A stretch of DNA of 64,000 nucleotides from PALSA-612 sp963776735 (GTDB lineage: Bacteria; Actinomycetota; Thermoleophilia; Gaiellales; Gaiellaceae): positions 682,001 through 746,000 of the forward strand of contig CAVZNV010000016.1 in assembly GCA_963776735.1 (NCBI GenBank). Direction: 5' to 3'. Under the pieces are notes generated by a model that did no database searches, was not told the origin of the DNA, and saw only the letters and a program-made list of their open reading frames with translations. Both the position numbers and the translations under genes were made by a program. Below, piece after piece: positions 23,253-31,928 of this stretch. Numbering within the stretch: position 1 is the stretch's first letter; every line of letters begins with the position of its first letter.

Positions 23253-24148
23253 TCGTCGCCTTCCCGATCCTCGACCAGCTCGAGAACGTCATGCGGCACA
23301 TCCTCGTGTGGCTCGGCCCGCACGGGGCGATCGGGCTGCCGTGGCCGTGGGCGATCGTCGCGCTGACGGTGCTCGTGCGGATCGCGATCGTGCCGCTCGC
23401 CGTCAAGCAGATCCACTCGATGCAGAACCTGCAGCGCTTCGCGCCGCAGATGAAGGAGATCCAGCAGAAGTACAAGTCGGACAAGCAGAAGCAGAACGAA
23501 GAGCTGATGAAGTTCTACAAGGAGCACAAGATCAACCCGGCTGCTTCGTGCCTCCCGCTTCTGGCGCAGCTCCCTGTCTTCTTCTCGCTCTACTTCGTGC
23601 TCAAGCACGCGAGCGACTTCATCCACTACAAGTGCACCCAGCCGCACGTGGCGCTCAGTGCCTGCGCGTCCTCGGCGAAGGTGCCGGTGGACAACGTCGA
23701 CTGGCTCGGCCTGGTACGGATCACCGAGCATGCGACTGCCGGCTGGGGCCCGCTCCTGATCGTCATCTACGTCGGCAGTCAGCTCTCGTCGTCCTACTTC
23801 ATGTCGGTGTCGGCGGACCGCACACAGCGGATCCTCCTCATGGTGCTGCCGGTCGTCTTCGTCCCGTTCATCATCCGCTTCCCCGCCGGCCTCGTCCTCT
23901 ACTGGGTGACCACGAACCTGTGGACGGTCGGTCAGGGGCTGATCACACGCCGCCTGATCCCCAAGCCTGTCGCGGCGCCGAAGCGCTCTTCGCGGACGGC
24001 GCCGAAGGAAGCGCCGGCACCTGCGCTCGTCGACGGGTCGCGCAACGCGAAGGCTGCGGAGGAGGCGCCGGCCGCCGAGAGCGAGGCCTCGTCGACTTCC
24101 GGTTCGCCGCGTCGTGTGAAGCGGAAGAAGAAGCGAACTCGACGATGA
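23249..24148 (+). CDS. yidC: Membrane protein insertase YidC/Oxa1
   Basis: YidC inserts membrane proteins alone or with SecYEG. This 299-residue Gram-positive-type protein lacks the large periplasmic domain. The first core helix contains the conserved arginine in VLVRIAIVPLAVKQ. The cytoplasmic hairpin follows (LQRFAPQMKEIQQKYKSDKQ), then transmembrane segments near residues 105-120, 165-185 and 200-225. The C-terminal tail is rich in Ala, Pro and Lys/Arg and ends KRKKKRTRR, fitting ribosome binding. No lipobox is seen. It starts with GTG overlapping the yidD stop. Confidence 0.96.
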   Translation: MIVAFPILDQLENVMRHILVWLGPHGAIGLPWPWAIVALTVLVRIAIVPLAVKQIHSMQNLQRFAPQMKEIQQKYKSDKQKQNEELMKFYKEHKINPAASCLPLLAQLPVFFSLYFVLKHASDFIHYKCTQPHVALSACASSAKVPVDNVDWLGLVRITEHATAGWGPLLIVIYVGSQLSSSYFMSVSADRTQRILLMVLPVVFVPFIIRFPAGLVLYWVTTNLWTVGQGLITRRLIPKPVAAPKRSSRTAPKEAPAPALVDGSRNAKAAEEAPAAESEASSTSGSPRRVKRKKKRTRR

Positions 24149-24843
24149 GCGACGGCACCGCGGCCGTCGTCGAGGCGCAGGGCGAGACCATCGGCGAGGC
24201 GAAGTGGATCGCTCTTCGAGAGCTGGAGCGGCAGTTTCCCGGGCTCGACCGCGATCTCGTCGAGTTCGAGGTTGTCACGGAAGGCGAGCGCGGGCTGCTC
24301 GGCGTGGGAACATCGCCGGCGCGGGTGTTCGCCCGCTTCGACCCGGCCGCGCAGCCGGAACGCGGCGAGGTGGTCGTGCACGACGAGGGCGACCGCGCTG
24401 CGCTCGTCCGGCAGATGCTCGAGGAGATCGCACATGCGCTCGGGGCCGACTGCACCATCGAGATCGCCGAGACGGACGGCGAGATCTCGGCGAGCATGGC
24501 CGGCCCGGACGTGGCCGTGCTGATCGGCAAGCACGGCAAGACGATCGACTCGATCCAGTATCTCGTCGGCGCGGCGGTGGCGTCGGGAGCCGATCCAGGC
24601 CCGCGCGTGACTGTCGACGCGGGTGGATACCGGGAGCGGCGGGAGCTGCGCCTGGTGGAGCTTGCGGAGCGTTCGGCGTCCGAGGCACTTCGGTCGGGCC
24701 ACGTCGTTCGCCTGGAGCCGATGACGCCGGGCGAGCGCAAGATCGTGCACGAGCACCTGAAGGACACGGCCGCCGTCGAAACGCACAGCGAGGGCGACGA
24801 GCCGAACCGGTACGTGGTTGTCGCGCCGGCGCGTGGCGACTGA
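24145..24843 (+). CDS. jag: Jag/KhpB RNA-binding protein
   Basis: Jag (SpoIIIJ-associated, KhpB) is an RNA-binding protein linked to cell elongation in Gram-positives. The 232-residue protein has a Jag_N domain (ETIGEAKWIALRELE and ERGLLGVGTSPARVFAR), a KH domain with GKHGKTIDSIQYL near residue 130, and an R3H domain with MTPGERKIVHEHL near the C terminus. The ATG overlaps the yidC stop (ATGA). Its place after yidC is conserved. Confidence 0.95.
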   Translation: MSDGTAAVVEAQGETIGEAKWIALRELERQFPGLDRDLVEFEVVTEGERGLLGVGTSPARVFARFDPAAQPERGEVVVHDEGDRAALVRQMLEEIAHALGADCTIEIAETDGEISASMAGPDVAVLIGKHGKTIDSIQYLVGAAVASGADPGPRVTVDAGGYRERRELRLVELAERSASEALRSGHVVRLEPMTPGERKIVHEHLKDTAAVETHSEGDEPNRYVVVAPARGD

Positions 24844-25405
24844 CTGGCTCGCCGCCGTCCTCGAGACGCCGGGCCTGACGGCTCTTCACGACCCGGCCGA
24901 GGCTCGACGCGTTCTGCTGGACGACTCGCTGCGCGCGGTGCCGCTCCTGGAGTGTCTCGGCGGCCCGGTCGTCGACGTCGGCTCGGGTGGGGGCGCCCCG
25001 GGGATCCCGCTGGCGCTGGCGCTGGCCGACCGGGAGTTCGTGCTTCTCGAGGCTCAGCGGCGCAAGTGCGACTTCCTCGAGCGATGGGCGCCGGCGAACG
25101 CGCGGGTCGTCTGCGGACGCGCCGAGGAGCAGGGAGTCGACTGGGCCGGCGCGGCGGTGGCGAAGGCACTGGCGCCGCCACCGGTCGCGGCCGAGTGGTG
25201 CCTGCCGCTCGTTCGGACGGGCGGTGCGGTGGTGCTGTTCGTCGGTGCGAGCGTGGACGTTGCGGCGGTTGCCCGGGTGTCCGCGCAGCTCGGAGGCGGC
25301 GAGCCCGAGGACCGCGGGGGCCTGCTGCTGATCCCGAAGCTCGGCTCGACACCTCCAGGCTTCCCGCGCCGCCCCGGCACGGCCCGCAAGCGCCCACTTG
25401 CCTGA
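24833..25405 (+). CDS. rsmG: 16S rRNA (guanine-N7) methyltransferase RsmG
   Basis: RsmG (GidB) methylates G527 of 16S rRNA; loss gives low-level streptomycin resistance. The protein shows motif I VVDVGSGGGAPGIPLALA and FVLLEAQRRKCDFLERW. It is about 190 residues from the GTG at 24833, slightly shorter than E. coli RsmG (207). A TTG at 24818 would add five residues. The C-terminal tail is short and basic. Its place between jag and parA is the classic origin order. Confidence 0.93.
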   Translation: MATDWLAAVLETPGLTALHDPAEARRVLLDDSLRAVPLLECLGGPVVDVGSGGGAPGIPLALALADREFVLLEAQRRKCDFLERWAPANARVVCGRAEEQGVDWAGAAVAKALAPPPVAAEWCLPLVRTGGAVVLFVGASVDVAAVARVSAQLGGGEPEDRGGLLLIPKLGSTPPGFPRRPGTARKRPLA

Positions 25406-25465
25406 ACCCGCCGGCCTGAAACGGGGCGGCCGAAGCGCTAGGGCTCTCCGGGACACGGCGCAATC

Positions 25466-25580
25466 CGTTCCCCACCCCATCAAGGGGAGGGGCCGACCCT
25501 CCACCCACCACCCGCATCGATCCTAGCTTCCACGGGCTTCCAAACCTGTGCCTCGACTGTGACGATTCTGTGCCAATTCG
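25466..25580 (-). repeat. Dispersed palindromic repeat, copy 3
   Basis: On the minus strand it starts CGAATTGGCACAGAATCG at 25580 and ends with the hairpin at 25470-25492 (CCCC-A-CCCC, 5-nt loop, GGGG-A-GGGG on the plus strand). It fills most of the 226-bp rsmG-parA gap. Its box ends 52 bp upstream of the parA start. The same box with one change (CGAATTGACACAGAGTCG) is found in copy 4. Confidence 0.65.
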
Positions 25581-25631
25581 CAGGCGCGCCGCGAGGAGTC
25601 GAGCGTCCGACGCCGAAGAAAGAATGTCGCT

Positions 25632-26387
25632 GTGGCCTCACGCATCTACGCGGTCGCCAACCAGAAGGGCGGGGTCGGCAAGACGACGACGGCCGTCAAC
25701 CTGGCCGCCTGCCTGGCCGAAGCCGGCGAGCGAGCGCTCGTCATCGATCTCGACCCGCAGGCAAACGCGACTTCCGGCCTCGGCGAGAGGGCCAACGGGC
25801 ACTCGAGCTACGACCTTCTCGACGGCGCGCCGCTCCGGGAGCTCGCGAAGCCCACCCGCTTCCCGAACCTCCATCTCGTGCCGTCGAAGCCGGACCTGGC
25901 CGGCGCGGTTGTCGAACTGGCGCGCCGGGACGACGGCGAGAGCTTCCTCGCGCGCTCTCTCGAAGCGGCTGTCGAGAGCTACACGTTCGTCTTCCTCGAC
26001 TGCCCGCCCTCACTCGGCCCGCTGACGGTGAACGCCCTCGCGGCGGCCGACCGTGTCCTCGTCCCGGTGCAGGCCGAGTACTACGCGCTCGAAGGCCTGA
26101 CCCAGCTGCTTCACTCCGTCGAGCTTGTCCGGCGGCGGCTGAACCAGCGGCTCGCCCTCGCAGGAGTCCTGCTGACGATGGTCGACCGGCGCACCCGGCT
26201 CGCGGCCCAGGTCGAGGAAGAAGTCAGGCAGCATCTCGGCGATCTCGTCTTTGAGACCACGGTTCCCCGCTCGGTTCGCCTCGCGGAGGCGCCGAGTCAC
26301 GGCTTGCCCGCGATCGCCTACGACCGCTCGTCGGCCGGCGCGCAGGCGTACTGGAAGGTGGCGATGGAGCTTGTCGAGCGCGCCTGA
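25632..26387 (+). CDS. parA: Chromosome partitioning ATPase ParA
   Basis: ParA/Soj is a Walker-type ATPase that binds the nucleoid and moves ParB-parS complexes, segregating origins. The 251-residue protein has the deviant Walker A KGGVGKTT with signature lysine (residues 12-19), VIDLDPQANAT (A' motif) and FLDCPPSLGPLT (Walker B). The final part PRSVRLAEAPSHGLPAIAYD is typical of chromosomal ParA. The GTG start lies just downstream of repeat copy 3. parB overlaps its end. Confidence 0.96.
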   Translation: MASRIYAVANQKGGVGKTTTAVNLAACLAEAGERALVIDLDPQANATSGLGERANGHSSYDLLDGAPLRELAKPTRFPNLHLVPSKPDLAGAVVELARRDDGESFLARSLEAAVESYTFVFLDCPPSLGPLTVNALAAADRVLVPVQAEYYALEGLTQLLHSVELVRRRLNQRLALAGVLLTMVDRRTRLAAQVEEEVRQHLGDLVFETTVPRSVRLAEAPSHGLPAIAYDRSSAGAQAYWKVAMELVERA

Positions 26388-27228
26388 GCCCACGGCTGCC
26401 CCTCGCCGCGGGCTCGGGCGCGGGCTCGAGGTGCTGCTCGGCGGCGCGACGCCCACCGATCTCGCGCAGCTTCCCGTCGACGCGATCCATCCGAACACGC
26501 GACAGCCGCGCCGGCGGTTCGACCAGGAGGCGATCGCCGGTCTCGCCGACTCGGTTCGCTCGCAGGGCGTAGTCCAGCCCGTGCTCGTCCGGCCGCGCGC
26601 CGAAGGCGGCTGGGAGCTGATCGCGGGCGAGCGGCGCTGGCGGGCTGCGCGTGAGGCAGGCCTGGCCACCGTGCCGGCGGTCGTTAGGCAGGCGGACGAT
26701 CGCGACTCCCTCCTCCTGGCGCTGGTCGAGAACGTCGCCCGTGAGCAGCTCTCGCCGGTCGAGGAGGCTCGCGCCTACGCCGTGCTGGTGGACGAGTTCG
26801 CGCTCTCGCTCGGCGACGTCGCGGGGCGGGTGGGCCGGTCGAAGCCGTCCGTCTCGAACCGCCTGCGCATGCTCGAGCTGCCGGACGACGTGCTTGCCAT
26901 GGTCGAACGCGGCGAGCTCTCGGAGGGACACGCGCGCGCCGTGCTGGCGGTTCCCGACCAGGAGGGGCGCCGGCGGCTCGCCAGACAGATCGTGCGCGGC
27001 GGGCTCTCGGTTCGGGCTGCGGAGCGGGCGGCGCGCTGGGCGGGCGCGCAGCAGCGGCCTCGTGTTCGCGCCACCCCTGTCGACCCCGCACTCGCCGCAC
27101 GGGCTCGCGAGGCGATGAAGCGCCTGACCGGCCACGAGGCGCACGTGCGCGGCGGCCGTCTGGAGATCGAGTTCGGCGACGAGCACGGCCTGCAGGAGCT
27201 CGTCGAGGCGCTCGAGGCTACTGGCTAG
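26371..27228 (+). CDS. parB: Chromosome partitioning protein ParB
   Basis: ParB binds parS, spreads as a CTP-dependent clamp and recruits SMC. The protein has the start RRGLGRGLEVLLGG (ParA-activating end), the N-domain NTRQPRRRFDQEAIAGLADS, CTP-binding box GERRWRAAREAG, ENVAREQLSPVEEARAY and a helix-turn-helix (VAGRVGRSKPSVSNRLRML). The start is TTG at 26371, giving 285 residues and a 17-bp overlap with parA. A candidate parS lies at 43868. Its stop shares CTAG with the convergent next gene. Confidence 0.95.
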   Translation: MSSAPEPTAAPRRGLGRGLEVLLGGATPTDLAQLPVDAIHPNTRQPRRRFDQEAIAGLADSVRSQGVVQPVLVRPRAEGGWELIAGERRWRAAREAGLATVPAVVRQADDRDSLLLALVENVAREQLSPVEEARAYAVLVDEFALSLGDVAGRVGRSKPSVSNRLRMLELPDDVLAMVERGELSEGHARAVLAVPDQEGRRRLARQIVRGGLSVRAAERAARWAGAQQRPRVRATPVDPALAARAREAMKRLTGHEAHVRGGRLEIEFGDEHGLQELVEALEATG

Positions 27229-28085
27229 ACGTCGACCACGAGCGTGTCGAACGCGAAATCGACCGGCAACCCGTCGTGCTGGAGCCGGGCCGCGATCTCG
27301 GCCAGGTCGTCGTAGCTCAGCTGATCCATCTCTTCGACGTGGGTGAGGTAGACGCGCTCGGCGTTCAGCTGCCTGACGATGTCGAGTGTCTCGTCGAACG
27401 TCGCCTCGAGCTGGAGCATCCAGTGGTCCTCGTGGATCATGCGCTCGCCCGACAGCGGATGGAACTCGACGATGCCCATTGGGAGCACCGCGACGTCCAC
27501 GCCCTTCACGCCATCGCCGGGTGACCAGCCGTGCAGCTCGTCGGGCGCGATCAGCACCCGCCGGTCTCCGTCTTGCAGGAGGAACGCGTAGACGAAGTCC
27601 TCGGCCAGCCGGAACGGAGTCACGAGCGTCTTGCCGAGCCGGAAGTCATCGCCGTCTGCCAGCTCGTGGATCGCCACGGTGCCAAGCGCGTTCTGCATGT
27701 ACTCGAGCTGGTCCCAGGTACCGAGCCGCTCGCGGAAGTCTGCGGCGACCTGCGCCGGAAGGTACACGTCCGTTGTCGATCGCGGTGCCCTCGGCCACGC
27801 GCGCCAGTCGATGTTCATCTCCTCGAGCACCCGGCGGCCGGTGGTGTGATCGGGATGCCAGTGCGAGTACGTGACGCCCGCGATTCGGGTGACTTGCGAG
27901 CGGTTGAGCTGGGCCTTGATCTCCTCCGGCGTGTCGATCAGGAGATCGGGGCCGTGCACGAAGACGCTCGGTCCGGTGCGACTGTAGAGGACGCCTTTGT
28001 CGCGCGCTTCGACGCAGATCCGGCACGAGCAGAGCGGCCGCGGCGTCGTGCCCGCGCCGCCGGTCCCGAGGAACTCGATTCGCAT
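27225..28085 (-). CDS. Metallo-beta-lactamase fold hydrolase, PhnP-like
   Basis: This 286-residue protein begins EFLGTGGAGTTPRPLCSC and has a CxCxxC cluster (CSCRIC) as in PhnP-type phosphodiesterases, which carry a structural zinc. The MBL metal motif reads SHWHPDHTTG (HxHxDH), with later ligands in DELHGWSPG, MGIVEFHP and YLTHVEE. Such enzymes hydrolyse cyclic or phosphodiester substrates; the actual substrate is not evident and no phosphonate genes are nearby. The stop codon shares CTAG with parB. Confidence 0.85.
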   Translation of the reverse strand: MRIEFLGTGGAGTTPRPLCSCRICVEARDKGVLYSRTGPSVFVHGPDLLIDTPEEIKAQLNRSQVTRIAGVTYSHWHPDHTTGRRVLEEMNIDWRAWPRAPRSTTDVYLPAQVAADFRERLGTWDQLEYMQNALGTVAIHELADGDDFRLGKTLVTPFRLAEDFVYAFLLQDGDRRVLIAPDELHGWSPGDGVKGVDVAVLPMGIVEFHPLSGERMIHEDHWMLQLEATFDETLDIVRQLNAERVYLTHVEEMDQLSYDDLAEIAARLQHDGLPVDFAFDTLVVDV

Positions 28086-28125
28086 ACCTGCAACCCTAGG
28101 CCGGAGCGTGCACGGCGCGGTTCGA

Positions 28126-28199
28126 TGGGCGATCGTGGATTCGAACCACGGACCTCCGCCTTATCAGAGCGGCGCTCTAACCGACTGAGCTAATCGCCC
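28126..28199 (-). tRNA. tRNA-Ile (GAU)
   Basis: On the minus strand the 74-nt sequence folds as a cloverleaf: acceptor GGGCGAT/ATCGCCC, D stem GCTC/GAGC, anticodon stem CCGCT/GGCGG with loop CTGATAA (anticodon GAT), and T arm CGTGG-TTCGAAT-CCACG, with discriminator A. No CCA is encoded. It lies upstream of the MBL gene, not in an rRNA operon, within this window. Confidence 0.95.
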
Positions 28200-28254
28200 G
28201 CGGCGGGCATTGTAGCCAGGTCGAAGTCGGCGAGTCGCCGGCGAGTCAGGCCCG

Positions 28255-28350
28255 TACCCCCACCCTCAGGGTGGGGTGCTTCCCTCCGCCCTCGTGCTCG
28301 ACGTTACCGGTGAAATGCGCACGTGTCCGTGCCGACTCTGTGTCAATTCG
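28255..28350 (-). repeat. Dispersed palindromic repeat, copy 4
   Basis: On the minus strand it begins CGAATTGACACAGAGTCGG (28350 downward) and ends with the hairpin CCCCACCC-TCA-GGGTGGGG at 28259-28277. It lies between tRNA-Ile and the divergent DUF151 gene, as copy 3 lies upstream of parA. The whole 28200-28436 gap contains no other convincing feature. Confidence 0.65.
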
Positions 28351-28436
28351 TGCCTCGCGCGGGGCCCGCGCCGGGGCGGTTGGCCCGGCGGGTGGAGACG
28401 GTGGGCTCGGCTAAGATCGCCGAGGGGATTCGAGCG

Positions 28437-29006
28437 ATGCAGGAGATGGTCATCTACGGCGTCAGCTTCGACCTGGTCGGCAAACAGCCGATCGTCCTCC
28501 TGAAGACGGCCGACGGGAACAAGTTCCTCCCGATCTGGATCGGACATCCGGAGGCGGCGGCGATCCTGATGAAGCTCCAGGGTGCCGCGACGCCGCGGCC
28601 GCTCACGCACGACCTTTTCTCCGAGACGCTGAGCCAGCTCGAGGCGCAGGTGACCAAGGTGTGCGTCACCGAGTTGCGCGACAACACGTTCTTCGCGACG
28701 ATCACGATTCAGCAGGACGGCGGCGAGATCGAGGTCGACTCGCGTCCTTCCGACGCGATCGCGCTGGCCGTCCGTGCCGAGGCGCCAATCTTCGCCGACG
28801 ACCGGGTGCTGGAGGAGTCGGCAATCGAGTTCGAGGGAGAAGAGGTGAACGAGGAGGAGATCGTCGACGAGTTCCGCAAGTTCCTCGACCAGGTGACGCC
28901 GGAGGAGTTCGCGTCCGAGCTGGCCGAGGAGCAGGCGGAGCCGGACGACGACGACGAGGAGCTCGACCTCGAGCAGGAGTCCGAGCCCGACGAGGACGAC
29001 GACTAG
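28437..29006 (+). CDS. DUF151 bifunctional nuclease family protein with acidic tail
   Basis: DUF151 (bifunctional nuclease) proteins are found in actinobacteria and plants. The core is conserved here: IVLLKTADGNKFLPIWIGHPEAAAI (read in two halves around FLPIW), then FFATITIQQDG and SRPSDAIALAVRAEAPIF. The last 35 residues are almost all acidic. I chose ATG at 28437, preceded by GAGGGG nine bases upstream; an upstream in-frame start at 28323 would run through repeat copy 4. The stop shares CTAG with the next, convergent gene. Biochemical role in bacteria is not firmly known. Confidence 0.9.
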   Translation: MQEMVIYGVSFDLVGKQPIVLLKTADGNKFLPIWIGHPEAAAILMKLQGAATPRPLTHDLFSETLSQLEAQVTKVCVTELRDNTFFATITIQQDGGEIEVDSRPSDAIALAVRAEAPIFADDRVLEESAIEFEGEEVNEEEIVDEFRKFLDQVTPEEFASELAEEQAEPDDDDEELDLEQESEPDEDDD

Positions 29007-29542
29007 GAGCGGCCCGCGTACTTGACGCTCACGTGCTTGCCGCTCTTCGGCAGCACGAGCAGCAGGTACGGGAAGGTCACGCGTGGCACGACCTTGTCCC
29101 CGAGGCCGGGCGTCTGCTCGCGGACGAGGATGTGCAGGCTTCCGTCCTCCTCGGCTCGGACGACGTGCAGCGAGTAGCCCGAGCTCGACCGGGGACCGAC
29201 GGTGATGAGGACGGCCTCGTCGCGTCCGAAGTCGAGCCGCGGCGCCGGCGGGTGCGAGCCGTAGGTTGCGACCTCGAACAGCTTGTCGAGCTTCGCCCGG
29301 TCTCTTGCGACGCTGATCGTCGGACGGGCCCAGTGCACCGCGCCGACCCGTGATGCGATGTTCCTCCACGCGACCGGTCTGGTCGCGCCTCCGCCGCTCG
29401 TCGCCGCGTATGCCGCGATTGCGCCGACGATCGCAAGGATCGCGACCAGTGCGACGACCCGGCGCCTAGTAGACGTAGACGGTCTCGCCGTAGGGTTCGG
29501 AGTTGAAGAGCCGCTCGATGACGAAGTTCGGGACGCGCACAC
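29003..29542 (-). CDS. PrcB-like membrane-anchored protein
   Basis: After a basic N terminus there is one hydrophobic segment (VVALVAILAIVGAIAAYA) and then an exported domain. The C-terminal part (DFGRDEAVLITVGPRSSSGYSL and VVPRVTFPYLLLVLPKSG, each shown here in part) resembles the PrcB C-terminal domain of protease-complex accessory proteins. That match is by eye. The only ordinary in-frame start is GTG at 29542, which overlaps the L,D-transpeptidase gene by 77 bp. A shorter start would need CTG. It ends in a CTAG shared with the DUF151 gene. Confidence 0.65.
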   Translation of the reverse strand: MCASRTSSSSGSSTPNPTARPSTSTRRRVVALVAILAIVGAIAAYAATSGGGATRPVAWRNIASRVGAVHWARPTISVARDRAKLDKLFEVATYGSHPPAPRLDFGRDEAVLITVGPRSSSGYSLHVVRAEEDGSLHILVREQTPGLGDKVVPRVTFPYLLLVLPKSGKHVSVKYAGRS

Positions 29543-30623
29543 AGCCGTGCGAGGCGGGGTACGGCGGCACTGACGGGTTGCCGTGGATCGCGTAGCCGCC
29601 GGTGAAGTACATGGGCTTGTAGAGGATGCCGAGCGGGCTCGGGTCGTAACCGTCCACCTTGCGGAAGATCGAGAACGTCCCGACGGGCGTGAACCGGCCG
29701 GGAAGGCCGGCGGTCGACACGGGCGAGATGTGCGCGACCTTGCCGTCGCGGACGACGTAGAGCACCTGGTGCGTCTTGTCGACCTCGATGTGGTCTGCGG
29801 GCTGCTGGTAACGCGGTTGCGGCGTCTTCGCGTCGTCCAGGTGCGCCCAGAAGGTCGCGTCGACGTTGCCCGTCCGGTCGAGGCTCTCGACCTTCTCGAA
29901 GGCGTACACGCTCTCGATCACGTCGTAGTCGAAGTACTGGGTCGGGGCCGGAGTCTCGTAGCCGAGCGCAGCGAGCTCGTGCAGAAAGACGGGAACGAAC
30001 GGGCTGCGGTCGCCGTACGTCAGGCTCGGCGGCTTCAGCTCGACCGGGATCGTCTTCGAGACTGCCTGGAAGCCAGGAGCGGGCAGCGACTGGACGGTGA
30101 CGGTGAAGCTGTCGATCGCCGCCGTTCCCAGCGACACTCTCGCGGACGGGCCGAAGAGCTCGGAGAAATCGCGGCCTGCGCCCTGCACCTTGACGCGTAT
30201 GCGGCCCGCGTACGAGGGCCGCAGCGAGGCCGTGACGGAGAGCGAGCTACCGGCGACCGGCGCGCCGACCAGGCTCGCGTCGAGGAAGGGGACGATGCGG
30301 ACCGTCACCGCCGGCGACGAGAGACCCGCCGCCTCGGCGTGGAACGGGCCCGGTTTCGCCACCGCGAGCTTGAGCCTGTAGGTGCCGTCCGGGTTGGTCG
30401 CGCCGGCGGTCAGGAACGTCGTTCCGTTGAACAGGCTGACGCGGGTGCGGGCCGCCGCGGGGATCAGCTTGCCGGTGAAGTCGATCTCGTGCCCGAACGT
30501 CGTCGCGCCGGGGCCTTCGAGCGTCAGCGATGACGCAGCCGCCGACCGCGACGAGGCCGCTGCGGCCAGTGCGGCCACGGCCAGCGCGAAGACAGTTGCT
30601 CCCAGGAGCAGAGGACGGCGCAT
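29466..30623 (-). CDS. L,D-transpeptidase (YkuD) with N-terminal Ig-like and peptidoglycan-binding regions
   Basis: This 385-residue secreted protein has a signal peptide (residues 1-30, LLLGATVFALAVAALAAAASS). Two Ig-like segments follow, then a peptidoglycan-binding-like helix bundle (LHELAALGYETPAPTQYFDY to ATFWAHL), and a YkuD domain at about 270-385. The catalytic signature is HGNPSVPP and SHGCVRVPN with Cys361 and His359. These enzymes make 3-3 cross-links between meso-diaminopimelate residues, common in actinobacterial walls. It is the middle gene of a minus-strand group. Confidence 0.93.
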   Translation of the reverse strand: MRRPLLLGATVFALAVAALAAAASSRSAAASSLTLEGPGATTFGHEIDFTGKLIPAAARTRVSLFNGTTFLTAGATNPDGTYRLKLAVAKPGPFHAEAAGLSSPAVTVRIVPFLDASLVGAPVAGSSLSVTASLRPSYAGRIRVKVQGAGRDFSELFGPSARVSLGTAAIDSFTVTVQSLPAPGFQAVSKTIPVELKPPSLTYGDRSPFVPVFLHELAALGYETPAPTQYFDYDVIESVYAFEKVESLDRTGNVDATFWAHLDDAKTPQPRYQQPADHIEVDKTHQVLYVVRDGKVAHISPVSTAGLPGRFTPVGTFSIFRKVDGYDPSPLGILYKPMYFTGGYAIHGNPSVPPYPASHGCVRVPNFVIERLFNSEPYGETVYVY

Positions 30624-30645
30624 CGGGCGGCAGGATAGACGCTGC

Positions 30646-31299
30646 TCAGGTCGTCACGGCGAGGATCAGCGCGATCGCGTTGAAGAGCGCGTGTACCGCG
30701 ACACCGGGATAGATGCTGTCGGTACGAGCGCGAAGGAAGGCAAGTCCGATCCCGAGCGCGACCAGAACGGGCAGCGCCTCGACCAAGCCGTGCGCCAGCC
30801 CGAACAGGACGCCGGTGCCCACGATCGCCAGAACGCTCCCGAACGGAGCCAGCAGCGAGTATCCGAGACCGCGGAAGGTCGCTTCCTCGACGAACGGCCC
30901 GATCGCCACCAGCGCGACGAAGCTCGCCACGAAGGCGGCGGCGTGGGCCGGCTCCCAGTGGGTCGGGGTCAGACCCTGCTCGCGGTCCGGATGGAGCAGT
31001 GGGTCGAGCAGGATCTCGATCACGAAGACGCCGACGATGACGGTGGCGGCGATCCCGGCGGCAGTGGCCCACGAACGTGGCCGCCGCAGCGCCAGCAGGT
31101 TGCGTTCGTCGCCGCGGGCGATGAACAGCACGATCGCGAGGAAGACGCCGTAGTAGACGACCGACTGCACGAACGTGCTCCACTCGTAGACGACGTTGCG
31201 GTCGGGCTTCCCCGAGGCGGCGCGCGACGCGTACCCGAGCAGGATCTGGATGCCTACGAGCGACAGCCACGCGGCCAGGCGGGTCTCCCGTGTTCTCAC
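30646..31299 (-). CDS. CPBP family intramembrane glutamic endopeptidase (CAAX-like)
   Basis: The protein of 217 residues has about six to seven hydrophobic segments and the three CPBP/Abi motifs in order: FVEEATFRGLGY (EExxxR), LFGLAHGLV (FxxxH) and VHALFNAIAL (HxxxN). CPBP proteases cut within or near membranes; several act in bacteriocin self-immunity or prenyl-peptide processing. No substrate gene is nearby. The GTG start overlaps the HAD stop (GTGA), so the two are co-transcribed. Confidence 0.9.
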   Translation of the reverse strand: MRTRETRLAAWLSLVGIQILLGYASRAASGKPDRNVVYEWSTFVQSVVYYGVFLAIVLFIARGDERNLLALRRPRSWATAAGIAATVIVGVFVIEILLDPLLHPDREQGLTPTHWEPAHAAAFVASFVALVAIGPFVEEATFRGLGYSLLAPFGSVLAIVGTGVLFGLAHGLVEALPVLVALGIGLAFLRARTDSIYPGVAVHALFNAIALILAVTT

Positions 31300-31928
31300 G
31301 TCCAGCCCTCGAACGCAGCCGCGAGTGGAGCCGGTGCGAACGAGAGGCCGGCCGCACGTGCGCCTTCCTCGTCGATCGGCTCGTCGCCGACGTGCAACGC
31401 GCGATCCGGGGCGACGCCGAGCTCGTCGAGCGCGAGCCGGAAGATCGCGGGATCGGGCTTGGCCGCACCGGCACGGGCCGAGGTGACGACCGTGGTGAAG
31501 AACGCGTCCAGTCCGACGCGTGCGAGGTGCTCGGGAAGCGTGCAGTCCCAGTTCGCGACCACGGCCAGCTCGAGGCCGAGCGCCCGGAGGCGTTCGAGCG
31601 TCGCAGCCGCGCCGGGCGCGGTGGAGAAGGTGAGCGCGGCGACGAAGTCGTCCACGAACGCCGCCGGCGGAACGCTGGTGCCGAGGGCAGTGAGGAACAC
31701 CGCCACGCATTCCTCCCGGAGTGCGGCCAGGCTGGCGGCGTCGCGACCGATGTGCGCGCGCGGCTTGTAGTGCGTGACCTCCCGCCCGAACGCGCGTGCG
31801 ACGGCTCCCGCCTCGCGCTCGACCCCGTGTGCCGCGAGCGCGCTCACGAGCGGCGGCACGGGATCGTCCAGATGCAGGAGCGTTCCGTAGCCGTCGACCG
31901 TGACGGCATCCAGATCAGTGAAACGCAT
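31296..31928 (-). CDS. HAD-superfamily hydrolase
   Basis: The 210-residue protein has motif I VTVDGYGTLLHL (DxYGT type), motif II AVVANWDCTLP, motif III SARAGAAKPDPAIF and motif IV LHVGDEPIDEEGARAAG. All catalytic positions appear intact. The cap domain is helical, as in subfamily I. ATG at 31926-31928 is preferred; an in-frame start seven codons upstream would overlap the previous gene more. Substrate is unknown. It sits between a binding lipoprotein gene and a CPBP protease. Confidence 0.85.
   Translation of the reverse strand: MRFTDLDAVTVDGYGTLLHLDDPVPPLVSALAAHGVEREAGAVARAFGREVTHYKPRAHIGRDAASLAALREECVAVFLTALGTSVPPAAFVDDFVAALTFSTAPGAAATLERLRALGLELAVVANWDCTLPEHLARVGLDAFFTTVVTSARAGAAKPDPAIFRLALDELGVAPDRALHVGDEPIDEEGARAAGLSFAPAPLAAAFEGWT

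Noticed and set aside
25555..25585. Possible sigma-54 promoter (TTGGCAC on the minus strand in repeat copy 3)
   Set aside because: The -12 GC element is absent at the needed spacing, and the box belongs to a repeat present at other sites.
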